This document shows, piece after piece, positions 42,533 through 50,615 of a DNA stretch of 64,000 nucleotides (the stretch's first letter is position 1; each line of letters begins with the position of its first letter). The position numbers and the translations under genes are program-made. The notes under the pieces are model-generated. The model saw only the letters and a program-made list of their open reading frames with translations. It ran no database searches and was not told the DNA's origin. Source of the DNA: Streptomyces monomycini (GTDB lineage: Bacteria > Actinomycetota > Actinomycetes > Streptomycetales > Streptomycetaceae); assembly GCF_022271435.1 (NCBI RefSeq), contig NZ_JAFIQY010000006.1:62001-126000 (forward strand), read 5' to 3'.

Positions 42533-44209
42533 TCAGTGCTCGTGCGCCGTCAGCTCCTCGTCGCGGTCCAGGGCGTACGCCCAGATCAGGTGCCGTACGC
42601 GGGGAGCGCTCCCAGGGCGGGTCAGGCCGCGCGCCCGGAGCTCCAGCTCCTGGTCCTCCTTGGTCCCGCGTTCCAGGTGCTGGCGCAGGTGTTCCCGCTC
42701 GGAGACGACGGTGAACGTTTCGAGGAACAGCGTCGGATCGTCCATGTCCTCGTACAGGCCCCACATCGTGGCGCCGGTCCGCCGCCGGGCCTGGCCGACC
42801 GGCCGCATGGCTCGGATAAAAGCCTCCGCGTCCGGCCGGTCCACCCGCCACTCCACGATGACCATGACGGGCCCGATGTTGCGGCCCGGCGTCTGCATGC
42901 TCTCCGTCTCGGGCCAGTGCTGGACGTGTTCCATGTCGATGTGGCCCGCGGGCATCGGCATCGTCCGCATGCCGACCACCGTGGTCAGCGCCAGCCCGAC
43001 GCCCGCGATCACGAACGCGCTCTGTACGCCGAACCAGTCGGCCACCAGCCCCCAGCCCACCCCGCCCACCGCCTGGCCGCCCATGAAGACCAGCTGGTAG
43101 TAGGCGAGCGCGCGGGTGCGCGCCCAGACGGGCAGCAGGATCTGGGCGGAGGCGGAGAGGGTGGACAGCACCGCCACCCAGGCCAGCCCCGAGATGATCA
43201 GCGCGACGGCGGCGACGAGCGACGAGGTCACCAGTCCGATCACGGCCATGGTGACCGCGTAGAGGATCATCGCGACGGTGACCAGGCCGTTCGTCGTCGT
43301 ACGGGGCCGTACCGCGGGCAGCGCCAGCGCGCCGCCCACCGCGCCCACCCCGACACAGCCGAGCAGCAGCCCGTAGCCGCCCGCGCTCATGCCCAGCGGG
43401 CCGCGGGCGATGGCCGGGAGCAGCGCCCACAGCCCGCCCGCGAAGAGCATGAACAGCCCGGAGCGGCCGAGTACGGCACCGAACTCCGGAGCCCTGCGGA
43501 CGTACCGGGCGCCCGCGCGGATCGCGCCGCGTACGTGTTCCGAGCCCAGCGGCCGGTGGGTGGCGGGCCGTCGCCAGGCGTACAGGACGACCATGACGCC
43601 CAGGAAGGACAGGGCGTTGATCCCGAAGGTGGCGGCCGGGCCCGCGGCGGAGATGAGCAGGCCGCCGAGGGCCGGTCCGGCGGCGCGCGCGACGTTGCCG
43701 TTGGCGCTGTTGAGGAGGGCCGCCTGGGGGATCTCGTCCTTGGTGACCAGTTCGGGCTGGATGGACTGGAAGGAGGAGATGCAGAAGGCCTCGCCGACGC
43801 CCATCAGGGCGGTGAGCCAGAGCAGCGAGGCCGGGGTCGCCTCGTCGGCGGCGGTGACGGCGGACAGGCCGGCCGCCCCGATGAACATCAGCAGCTGCCC
43901 GCCGAGGAGCAGCCGCCGCTGGTCGAGGATGTCGCCGAGCGCTCCGGCGGGCACCACCAGCGCGAAGACCGGCAGGGTGGTGGCGGTCTGGACGAGGGCG
44001 ACCTCCAGCGGGCCGCCGCCGAGGTCGCCCATCAGCCACTGGGCGCCGACGGTCTGCATCCAGGTGCCCATGTTGGCGGCGAGCTGGGCGATCCACAGCG
44101 CCCGGAACATCCGGCGGCGCATCGGGGCCCACGCCGACGGTTCCGGACGGGCCGCCTCCGGCGGCGCTTCGTCCGGGGGCGGCTCGTCCAGCACGGGTGG
44201 CTGATTCAC
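42533..44209 (-). CDS. MFS transporter (EntS-like MFS_3) with C-terminal ABM-like domain
   Basis: About 558 residues. The first ~430 form a 12-helix MFS_3/EntS-type exporter: LWIAQLAANMGTWMQTVGAQ, then NANGNVARAAGP-type linker ALLNSANGNVARAAGPALGG. The last ~115 residues form a soluble monooxygenase-like (ABM) ferredoxin fold: GPVMVIVEWRVDRPDAEAFI, then GATMWGLYEDMDDPTLFLET. This two-part layout is the normal one for the family. The GTG at 44209 has GAGGAG upstream; a GTG at 44236 gives nine more residues. Substrate unknown; EntS relatives export siderophores. Confidence 0.85.
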   Translation of the reverse strand: MNQPPVLDEPPPDEAPPEAARPEPSAWAPMRRRMFRALWIAQLAANMGTWMQTVGAQWLMGDLGGGPLEVALVQTATTLPVFALVVPAGALGDILDQRRLLLGGQLLMFIGAAGLSAVTAADEATPASLLWLTALMGVGEAFCISSFQSIQPELVTKDEIPQAALLNSANGNVARAAGPALGGLLISAAGPAATFGINALSFLGVMVVLYAWRRPATHRPLGSEHVRGAIRAGARYVRRAPEFGAVLGRSGLFMLFAGGLWALLPAIARGPLGMSAGGYGLLLGCVGVGAVGGALALPAVRPRTTTNGLVTVAMILYAVTMAVIGLVTSSLVAAVALIISGLAWVAVLSTLSASAQILLPVWARTRALAYYQLVFMGGQAVGGVGWGLVADWFGVQSAFVIAGVGLALTTVVGMRTMPMPAGHIDMEHVQHWPETESMQTPGRNIGPVMVIVEWRVDRPDAEAFIRAMRPVGQARRRTGATMWGLYEDMDDPTLFLETFTVVSEREHLRQHLERGTKEDQELELRARGLTRPGSAPRVRHLIWAYALDRDEELTAHEH

Positions 44210-44341
44210 CGGAAACGCTCTCCTCGCCGTGGGCACCGACCGCTGTGTCCCTGTGTCCGTACCCGCGACGTTCTGGAACGGTCCCTTACGTCCCGAGATT
44301 CACCGGTCTGGGAGAGGGGGCGGTTCCGGGAGGAAGGGTGG

Positions 44342-45778
44342 TTACGGAAGGGAGGGCGGTTCCGGGGAAGGAGGCGGCGGCTCCGGAGGGCGGCCGCGGA
44401 CCGCGACCCCCGGTGCCGGTTCCGCGCCGCGGGCACCGGCCGCCGGGCCGGATCTGCCGTTGCCGGCCGAGGCGGGCAGCCGGGTGCCGATGCTGCGGTA
44501 ACGGACGGGCAGGGCGGCCATCTGCTCGGGGCTCAGGCAGTTCTTCCCGTCGATGACCAGCCGCGGTTCGTACAGCAGGGCGGCCAGGGCCCGCCAGTCC
44601 GCCTCGATCGCCTGCGGCCACTCGGTGAGCACCACGACGGCGTGCGCGCCCTCGACCGCCTCCGTCAGGCCGGCCGCCGGGCGGGCGCCGGGGAAGAGCG
44701 CCCCGATGGCGTCCGTGTCGGTGCCCGGGTCCCACACCCGTACGCGCGCGCCCTGGCCGAGCAGCGCCGGGACCACCGTACGGCTGGGCGCCGCGCGCAG
44801 GTCGTCGCTCCAGGGCTCGTACCGTACGCCGAGCACCGCGATCTCCGCGTCCGCCAGGCCGCCGGCGGGTCCGTCGCCGAGTTCGGTGCGCAGCAGCTGG
44901 ACGGCCAGCCCGAACTGGGCGTCGTTGACGGCGATGGTGGCGCGCAGCAGCGGGGTCGGCAGGCCCGCGGTGCTCGCCCAGTGGGCCAGCGCGTTGGTGT
45001 CCTTGGGCAGGCAGGAGTCGCCGTAGCCGAGGCCGGGCTGGAGGAAGGCGTGGCCGATCCGGGGGTCGAAGCCGACGCCCTGCATCACGTGGTCGACGTC
45101 GATGTCCGGGCCGCAGCACATGCCGGCCACCTCGTTCGCGAAGCTGATCTTCGTGGCGAGGAAGGCGTTGCTGGCGTACTTGATCATTTCGGCGCCGGAC
45201 GGCGTGGTCTCGACCCACGGCGCCGCGATCCCCTCGTACAGCTCGCGCAGCGCCCGCAGGCCGGCCTCGCCCCAGGTGCCGGCCACGATACGGGCGGGCA
45301 CCGACCAGTCCTCCAGCGCGCTGCCCTGGTTCAGGAACTCGGGGTTGTACGCGAAGCGTTCCCGCAGTCCGGGGTACGTCTCGGCGAGCACGGCGCTGGT
45401 GCCGGGCGGCACGGTGGACTTCAGCACCACGCAGGGCGCGGGCAGCAGTTGCAGGACCTCGTCCAGTACGGAGGTGACCTGTGTCAGGTCGGCGGACCCG
45501 TCGGAGGCGGGCGGCGTGCCGACCGTGACGAGCACGATGTCGAACGGTGCCCGCCGGTGGCTTTCGGTGACGGAGCCGGAGAAGTGGAGCCGCCCGGTGG
45601 CCTGGGCGGCCGCCAGCTGCTCCGGCAGTCCGGGCTCGAAGACCGGCGCCCGGCCGGCGTCCAGGACGCGCAGCCGGTCCGGGTCCTGCTCGACCCCGGT
45701 GACGTGATGACCCTGGTGGGCGAGGGCGACCGCGCCGGTCAAGCCCACATATCCCTGTCCTACGACCGCTACTCGCAT
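44342..45778 (-). CDS. UDP-glucose/GDP-mannose dehydrogenase family protein
   Basis: 478 residues. N-terminal NAD-binding VAVVGQGYVGLTGAVALA, the central segment with EFLNQGSALEDW, the catalytic Cys in LGYGDSCLPKDTNALAHW (usual GGSCFPKD), and a C-terminal UDP-binding domain. It oxidises a nucleotide sugar to the uronate, the supply step for wall or exopolysaccharide synthesis. Residues ~435-478 are a Pro/Gly/Ala-rich tail not found in standard enzymes. ATG 45778 is preferred to a GTG one codon earlier. AAGGGG lies upstream. Confidence 0.92.
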   Translation of the reverse strand: MRVAVVGQGYVGLTGAVALAHQGHHVTGVEQDPDRLRVLDAGRAPVFEPGLPEQLAAAQATGRLHFSGSVTESHRRAPFDIVLVTVGTPPASDGSADLTQVTSVLDEVLQLLPAPCVVLKSTVPPGTSAVLAETYPGLRERFAYNPEFLNQGSALEDWSVPARIVAGTWGEAGLRALRELYEGIAAPWVETTPSGAEMIKYASNAFLATKISFANEVAGMCCGPDIDVDHVMQGVGFDPRIGHAFLQPGLGYGDSCLPKDTNALAHWASTAGLPTPLLRATIAVNDAQFGLAVQLLRTELGDGPAGGLADAEIAVLGVRYEPWSDDLRAAPSRTVVPALLGQGARVRVWDPGTDTDAIGALFPGARPAAGLTEAVEGAHAVVVLTEWPQAIEADWRALAALLYEPRLVIDGKNCLSPEQMAALPVRYRSIGTRLPASAGNGRSGPAAGARGAEPAPGVAVRGRPPEPPPPSPEPPSLP

Positions 45779-45920
45779 CACAAATCAGCCCCTTCGGTCC
45801 TGCTGATTTGATTCGCCGCGCCCCCGGAACGGCGGATTATTGCCGCGCGACGAGGCAATTGCTGCCAGTGTGCGGGGTGCGGTGCGAAGGCGCAGTCGGA
45901 GCCCGCCTCCGTAGCGGAAA

Positions 45921-45958
45921 GGGCGCCCGGGGCGGCGGTGGAACCGCCCCGGACGCCC
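45921..45958 (-). terminator. Terminator after small secreted protein gene
   Basis: GGGCG/CGCCC outer pairs and CCGGGGCGG/CCGCCCCGG inner pairs with one mismatch and an 8-base loop, just beyond the 13-bp repeats. Ends the minus-strand secreted-protein gene; may also shield the dehydrogenase gene promoter. Confidence 0.78.
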
Positions 45959-45962
45959 TCTC

Positions 45963-46014
45963 GTTTCAGCGCTTCGTTTCAGCGCTTCGGGTCAGCGCTT
46001 CGTTTCAGCGCTTC
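45963..46014. repeat. Four 13-bp tandem repeats covering the stop codon
   Basis: Four copies of GTTTCAGCGCTTC (one with two changes). On the minus strand each carries AAGCGCTGA, i.e. the last codons and stop of the secreted-protein gene. The 13-bp period puts the extra TGA codons in all three frames. Confidence 0.88.
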
Positions 46015-46328
46015 CAGTTCGTGCCGACCGACACCAGCTTGTCCTTGCCGCAGTCGCCGCCGAACGACCACGAGCCACGGCCGACCCAGGCGCCGTTCTT
46101 GGCGTAGGTCTTCCGCTTCTTGTTCCAGCACTCGGTCTCGGCGCGCGCCTTGCCGCTCCAGACGATGCAGCTCGCGGTCCACTTGTGCTTGCCGCTCTTC
46201 CAGTTGCCGCACGCGTAGTCGTTGGACTTGGCACTGGCGGGCGAGGCCGTACCGAGCAGCATGCCGCCGACGAACACCGCGGTGGCCGCAATTCCGGCCG
46301 CCCGGCCGCGCTTTCCTGAAACCCGCAT
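46005..46328 (-). CDS. Small secreted cysteine-containing protein
   Basis: 107 residues from ATG 46328 (MRVSGKRGRAAGIAATAVFV). A signal peptide ends at ASPASA (about residue 34), giving a mature ~73-residue basic protein with four Cys (YACGNW, ASCIVW, TECWNK, GGDCGK) and many Trp/Lys, suggesting two disulfides. I do not recognise a family; size and Trp/Cys content recall small secreted binding proteins or bacteriocin-like peptides. No immunity or transport gene is adjacent. Confidence 0.7.
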   Translation of the reverse strand: MRVSGKRGRAAGIAATAVFVGGMLLGTASPASAKSNDYACGNWKSGKHKWTASCIVWSGKARAETECWNKKRKTYAKNGAWVGRGSWSFGGDCGKDKLVSVGTNWKR

Positions 46329-46528
46329 TCCCCGTGAACCCCGTTTCCGCCCGGTGGTGCCGGGCGTACGCAATGAAACTCACCCGCGCCAATCACGCGG
46401 ACGACCGGCCCGGCGTATTTCCGCGCGGGCACTTGATCATTGTCCCACAGCGGGAGTTGAGGTATCCGCTGAAATTTCTCACGGGGCCGAGCAGCACACT
46501 GCCCGGCGAAAAGGCGTGGGCCCGGCCC

Positions 46529-47512
46529 TCAGGCCGTACCGCCCTCCGCCCCCGCCCCCTGCTGCTCCGCGAGCCGGCCCCGGTACCAGTCCACCGTCGC
46601 GCCGATCCCGTCGGGCAGCGGGGTCGGTGTCATGCCGAAGCGGCGCTCGAACGCGTCCGAGACCATCGCCTGCGCCTCGGTGTGCTGGTAGAACAGCTCG
46701 GCGTACTCCGCCATGAACACCTCGTCGAACGGCCCCCAGGGTCGCGCTTCCGCCAGTACCTCCGTCTCGAACGGGACTCCGGCGCGCTCCCGGACGAGCG
46801 CCAGTACCTCGCGCACCGTGGGGGCCGGGGCCGTCGGCAGGTGCCAGGCCCGCCCGTACGCGTCCGGCTCCTGGCCGAGGCGGGCCAGGCCGCGGGCGAC
46901 GTCCGCGATGTACGTGAAGCTGTGCGGCAGGTCCAGGTCGCCGAAGGCCAGGACCGTGCCGCCGGTCAGAGCCGCCGGGAAGGCCGTGGCGCCCAGCGTC
47001 GAATTGAGGACGCGCGGCCCGTAGAAGTCGGCGGCGCGGCCCAGGACGACCGGCAGCCGGCCCGCGTCGTGGGCCGCCAGGTACGCCCTGTCCAGCTCGG
47101 CCCGCATCCGTCCCTTGCGGGAGGTGGCCCGCCACGGGGAGTCCTCGGTCAGCGGCGCGCCGCCGGACGGACCGTACGGGTAGAGGGTGTCCATCACCAC
47201 CAGCCGGGCACCGGCCGCCGCCGTGGCGTCCACGATGACCTTCTGGAGGGCGGGCATCACCTCCACCTGAAGCTCGTAGCCCACGTTGACGCAGTGATAG
47301 ACCACCGCGGCCCCGGACACCGCCTCCCGTGCGGCGGCCGGTGACCCCAGGTCGGCGGCGACGTTCTCCGCACCTGGCAGTCCGCCCCGGCCCGAGCGGT
47401 CGACGGTCCGTACGCGGCAGCCCTGCCGGAGCAGTTCCTCGGCCAGTGTGGTGCCGGCCGGACCGGTGCCGAGGACGACGTGCAGCGGGGCGGACGGCGT
47501 GGCTGCGGACAT
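46529..47512 (-). CDS. NAD-dependent epimerase/dehydratase family protein
   Basis: 327 residues of the extended SDR fold. The N-terminal nucleotide motif is altered: VVLGTGPAGTTLAEELLRQG, rather than GxxGxxG followed by Arg at the usual site. The substrate domain has MDTLYPYGPSGG, which occupies the Tyr position, but the usual YxxxK is not plain (RMRAELDRAYLAAH follows). It may be an atypical SDR such as an NmrA-like or reductase protein. ATG 47512; divergent from the TetR gene with a palindrome between them, so TetR probably regulates it. Confidence 0.82.
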   Translation of the reverse strand: MSAATPSAPLHVVLGTGPAGTTLAEELLRQGCRVRTVDRSGRGGLPGAENVAADLGSPAAAREAVSGAAVVYHCVNVGYELQVEVMPALQKVIVDATAAAGARLVVMDTLYPYGPSGGAPLTEDSPWRATSRKGRMRAELDRAYLAAHDAGRLPVVLGRAADFYGPRVLNSTLGATAFPAALTGGTVLAFGDLDLPHSFTYIADVARGLARLGQEPDAYGRAWHLPTAPAPTVREVLALVRERAGVPFETEVLAEARPWGPFDEVFMAEYAELFYQHTEAQAMVSDAFERRFGMTPTPLPDGIGATVDWYRGRLAEQQGAGAEGGTA

Positions 47513-47599
47513 GAGAGACCCCTGACCTCGAAGAAGCATGAAGAAGCGCGAAGGAACACGGAACGCCGCACCACGGCGTCACGCGCTTTCCCTACTCAC

Positions 47600-47609
47600 T
47601 ATAGCTATA
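47600..47609. promoter_or_regulatory. TetR operator candidate
   Basis: TATAGCTATA, a perfect 10-bp palindrome, lies in an AT-rich stretch 88 bp upstream of the divergent epimerase start and 85 bp before the TetR gene. Position and symmetry suggest TetR binding and overlap with both promoters. Confidence 0.55.
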
Positions 47610-47693
47610 ACCTCTAACCAAAACTAGACTCGATACCCTGCCTCCGTACACACCGAAGACCCTGCCGTCCTGCCCGCCTTCTGGAGCCGCCCC

Positions 47694-48449
47694 ATGCCGC
47701 CGACCACACCCGACACCCCCCGAACCCCGCGCCAGCGCTACCGGGCCCAGCTCCAGCAGGAGATCAAGCAGGCCGCGCTGGCGCAGATCGCGGAAGGCGG
47801 CATCGAGGCGCTGAGCATCAACGCCATCGCCAAGACCCTCGGCATGTCGGGGCCCGCCCTCTACAAGTACTTCCGCAACCGCGACGACCTGCTCACCGCA
47901 CTGATCAGTGACGGGTACGAGGACGCCGCCGAGGCCATCCGCACGGCCGCGCACCGGGCCGCCGACCGGTCACCGCGCGACCGGCTGCTCGCCCTCGCCC
48001 ACGCGTACCGCGACTGGGCCCTCGCCCAGCCGCACCGCTACCTGCTGCTCGCGGGCACCCCCGCGGCAACGTACGAGGCCCCCGCCCGCACCACGGACAG
48101 CGCCCGCGCCGTCATGGGCCCGTTCCTGGCCGTTCTGGTCGAGGGCACGCCGTGGCCGGCCGCCGAGCCGCTGTACGCCGAGGTGCGCGCCTGGGTGGAG
48201 AGCATCCCCGCGGTCGCCGAGTGGGTCGCCACCCACGCCCCCGCCGCCGACGACCCGGTCCCCGCGCTCGCGGCCTCCGTGCTCGCCTGGTCCCGTATGC
48301 ACGGCATCGTCAGCCTCGAAGTCCAGGGCAGCTTCCAGGGCATGGGCCATGATTCCGCGACGCTCCTCGCCCTCGAAATCGGGGCACTGGCCGACGCGGT
48401 GGGGCTCTCTCCCGACGCCTGCCCGGAGAGCCGTGCCCGTCGACTGTGA
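47694..48449 (+). CDS. TetR-family transcriptional regulator
   Basis: 251 residues. N-terminal helix-turn-helix at about 20-65: IKQAALAQIAEGGIEALSIN, then AIAKTLGMSGPALYKYFRNR, the TetR signature. The C-terminal ligand domain (about 85-215) is of the WHG type, with HAYRDWALAQPHRYLLLAGT. It is divergent from the epimerase-like gene across 181 bp, the classic layout for a local repressor. The ligand is unknown. Confidence 0.92.
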   Translation: MPPTTPDTPRTPRQRYRAQLQQEIKQAALAQIAEGGIEALSINAIAKTLGMSGPALYKYFRNRDDLLTALISDGYEDAAEAIRTAAHRAADRSPRDRLLALAHAYRDWALAQPHRYLLLAGTPAATYEAPARTTDSARAVMGPFLAVLVEGTPWPAAEPLYAEVRAWVESIPAVAEWVATHAPAADDPVPALAASVLAWSRMHGIVSLEVQGSFQGMGHDSATLLALEIGALADAVGLSPDACPESRARRL

Positions 48450-48551
48450 GCTCCGTCGACTCGCTTCAGCAGCACGCACCCGCCTGCCGCCCCAGGATGC
48501 GCGAGCACGGCGCCCCCGGCCGGTACCCGGTACGAAGGAGAGGGCAGCGGC

Positions 48552-48921
48552 ATGAGTGCCCGACCCGGAGAACAGCCCGAGGAACTGGTTCCCCGCCCGG
48601 ACCTGTCCTTCCCCAGCCTGCGCACTGCGCTTTCCCGGGTCGCCCCCGCCCAGGTGCCCGAGATGCCGGCCGACCGCGACGTGCAGTTCACCAGGGCCAC
48701 GGAGGCAGGGTCGTTCGAGCCCATCAAGGGCTTCCAGCTCAAGTGGGCGACCGTCATCGAGGCGAAGCGGCACCGCCACGTACGACCCGGAGTTCACCGA
48801 CCGCACCGTCTTCGTCCTCGGCATGCACGGCCAGCTCTCCATGGCCGTCATCCTGCTCCTGGCCCTGCTCGGCGCGGCAGCGGTGACGCTGCGCGGCGGG
48901 GAGGAAGGGGTTACGCGGTGA
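48552..48921 (+). pseudogene. Decayed DUF6247-type gene
   Basis: The first ~75 codons (MSARPGEQPEELVPRPDLSF, then LRTALSRVAPAQVPEMPADR and FEPIKGFQLKWATVIEAK) match the N-terminal two thirds of DUF6247 proteins. After KRHRH (about 48780) the frame leaves the family pattern and becomes Arg/His-rich. In the next frame, from 48778, a hydrophobic stretch (YDPEFTDRTVFVLGMHGQLS, then VILLLALLGAAAVTLR) runs to 48921. So two gene remnants appear joined or one gene is frameshifted. The ribosome-binding site AAGGAGAGG is intact. Confidence 0.5.
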
Positions 48922-49123
48922 GCGAGGCCGCGCGTATCTGCCCGTCGACCACGGCGGAACGGAAGGCGAGCCATTCGCGGTCGGCGAAGAGCAAGGTGCG
49001 TCCCGACGGGTTCTTCGAGTCGCGGACGGCTACGACGGCGGGCACGTTGGTCGCGACCTCGACACAATCCTGTCCCGGGTTGCCGCCGCTGTGACTGGAC
49101 TTTACGAAGGCGAAGTCGGACAC
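48911..49123 (-). CDS. DUF397 protein
   Basis: 70 residues: FAFVKSSHSGGNPGQDCVEV, then VAVRDSKNPSGRTLLFADRE and AFRSAVVDGQI. It shows the full DUF397 pattern (KSSxS, CVEVA, VRDSK, F...W..F...V). It lies 5 bp after the stop of the XRE gene on the same strand, so they are one operon. Its end overlaps the decayed DUF6247 region on the other strand. Confidence 0.92.
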   Translation of the reverse strand: MSDFAFVKSSHSGGNPGQDCVEVATNVPAVVAVRDSKNPSGRTLLFADREWLAFRSAVVDGQIRAASLTA

Positions 49124-49128
49124 GAGAG

Positions 49129-50004
49129 CTACATCTCCTTGCGGATGCTGGCGATCAGCGCTGCCGAACTGTGCTGGGCGAGGCCGCAGCGCGTGATGCG
49201 GTCGAAGATGACTCGGTGATGCATGGCGTCGGACTCGCTTTCCAGCCAGACATTAGCCGAGCTCGTATCCATGTGCACCACGTCCACGGCCCCCGGACCG
49301 TCGAACGAGACGATCGAGAAAGAGCAGTTCATGCCCGGGTGGGCACCAGCCGAGCTGGGGAGTACCTGCAACCTGATGTTCGGCCGCTCCGCCTGCTCCA
49401 GCAAGTGCCCGAGCTGGGCCCGCATCACCGTCCGGTCACCGACGAGTTGTCGCAGTACGCTTTCGTGGAGTACTGCCCGCAATTGCAGCGGCGATTCGCC
49501 GACGAGCCGGCCCTGTCGTGCCATTCGAGACTCTACGAACGGTTCCACCTCCGCCGGGTCCTCCCACGCCCCATTGCCCATGGCGACGGCCCGCGCGTAA
49601 TCAGCCGTCTGCAAGACGCCCGGCACAACGGCCTGCTGCCAAGTGCGCACGCTACTGGCAACGTCCTCCAACGCCACGCACTCCATCATGTCCCGGAGGG
49701 CGGGGTAGTCGTTCCACCACCCCTTCGCCTTACGCCGCTCCCGATCCAGCCGAGCAAGGCTCAGAAGCGCACTCACCGCTTCCGTGTCCTCCAGCCCGTA
49801 AAACGTGCACAGCGCTTGGATGTCAGGGTCTCTGACAGGGACCCAGCCGCGTTCCATCTTGACGACCTTCGTGGCTGTCGCGCTGAGGACTTGGGCGGCT
49901 TCCTGCTGCGTCTTGCCCGCCGCGTCGCGGAGCTGCAAGAGCTGCCCTCCGAGCCGCCGCCCCAGCACGGTCGAGACCCGGTTTCCCTGCTCTGAACGGT
50001 TCAC
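49129..50004 (-). CDS. XRE-family regulator, WhiJ-like (DUF5753)
   Basis: 291 residues: helix-turn-helix at about 15-70 (LGGQLLQLRDAAGKTQQEAA, then LSATATKVVKMERG), DUF5753 from about 110 (VRTWQQAVVPGVLQTADYAR) to the end (RCGLAQHSSAALIASIRKEM). Same family as the protein at 33407, and likewise followed by a DUF397 gene. The divergent neighbour at 50166 is an RsbW-like ATPase, so this is a second WhiJ-type set with the same three components. Start is GTG at 50004. Confidence 0.9.
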   Translation of the reverse strand: MNRSEQGNRVSTVLGRRLGGQLLQLRDAAGKTQQEAAQVLSATATKVVKMERGWVPVRDPDIQALCTFYGLEDTEAVSALLSLARLDRERRKAKGWWNDYPALRDMMECVALEDVASSVRTWQQAVVPGVLQTADYARAVAMGNGAWEDPAEVEPFVESRMARQGRLVGESPLQLRAVLHESVLRQLVGDRTVMRAQLGHLLEQAERPNIRLQVLPSSAGAHPGMNCSFSIVSFDGPGAVDVVHMDTSSANVWLESESDAMHHRVIFDRITRCGLAQHSSAALIASIRKEM

Positions 50005-50165
50005 CAGGTCAGTCTGGCGCGCGCCGGACGGTCCCGTCGACGACCTTCACCCGTACGGGGAATATATTCCCGGGGATGTGGGTCCTAGGGCTGATTGCCC
50101 CTACAGTCGCTCACCAAGCGCGCTGCCTGAGCACGCAGTTGGCCCCAAGACGGAGGCGATCAGCC

Positions 50166-50615
50166 ATGCCCGTTTCCCAACTCGTCCACGAAGACAAGCT
50201 CGACTACACCCCCACCGCCCGCAGCGTCTCCCTCGCCCGGCGGCGGGCGGCGCGGCTGGTGGCGGAGTGGGGGCAGGCGGAAGCCGCCGGGGACGCGGCG
50301 CTGATCGTTTCGGAGCTGGCCACCAACGCGCTGCTGCACGGGTCGCTGCGGGGGCGGCTCTTCCGGGTGCGGCTGGTGATGGGGCCCAGCCTGCTGCGGA
50401 TCGAGGTCAGTGATCCGCGTGGAGAGCGGGTGCCGCGGAGGAGGCGCGGGGTGGCCTCCACCTCCGGGCACGGACTCGTATTGGTGGGCGGTCTCGCCGA
50501 CCGGTGGGGGATCGAGCCCCGTACGGTCGGCAAGACGGTGTGGGCGGAGGTGGAACTGGGAGTCCGGGCAAGCACCGTCAGGCGGTCATGCGGCCCTGCG
50601 CGATCAGGCGGTTGA
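50166..50615 (+). CDS. RsbW-like ATP-binding protein
   Basis: 149 residues from ATG 50166 (GGAGG upstream). HATPase_c motifs: N-box ALIVSELATNALLHG, D-box LRIEVSDPRGER, G-box TSGHGLVLVGGLADRWG. Partner of the divergent XRE/DUF397 pair, and paralogous to the ATPase at 32706. The last 38 bp overlap the end of the convergent GNAT-Nudix gene. Confidence 0.88.
   Translation: MPVSQLVHEDKLDYTPTARSVSLARRRAARLVAEWGQAEAAGDAALIVSELATNALLHGSLRGRLFRVRLVMGPSLLRIEVSDPRGERVPRRRRGVASTSGHGLVLVGGLADRWGIEPRTVGKTVWAEVELGVRASTVRRSCGPARSGG

Noticed and set aside
42536..45811. A 1,091-codon open frame on the plus strand
   Set aside because: Antisense to the second MFS gene and the UDP-sugar dehydrogenase gene, with biased composition and no ribosome-binding site.
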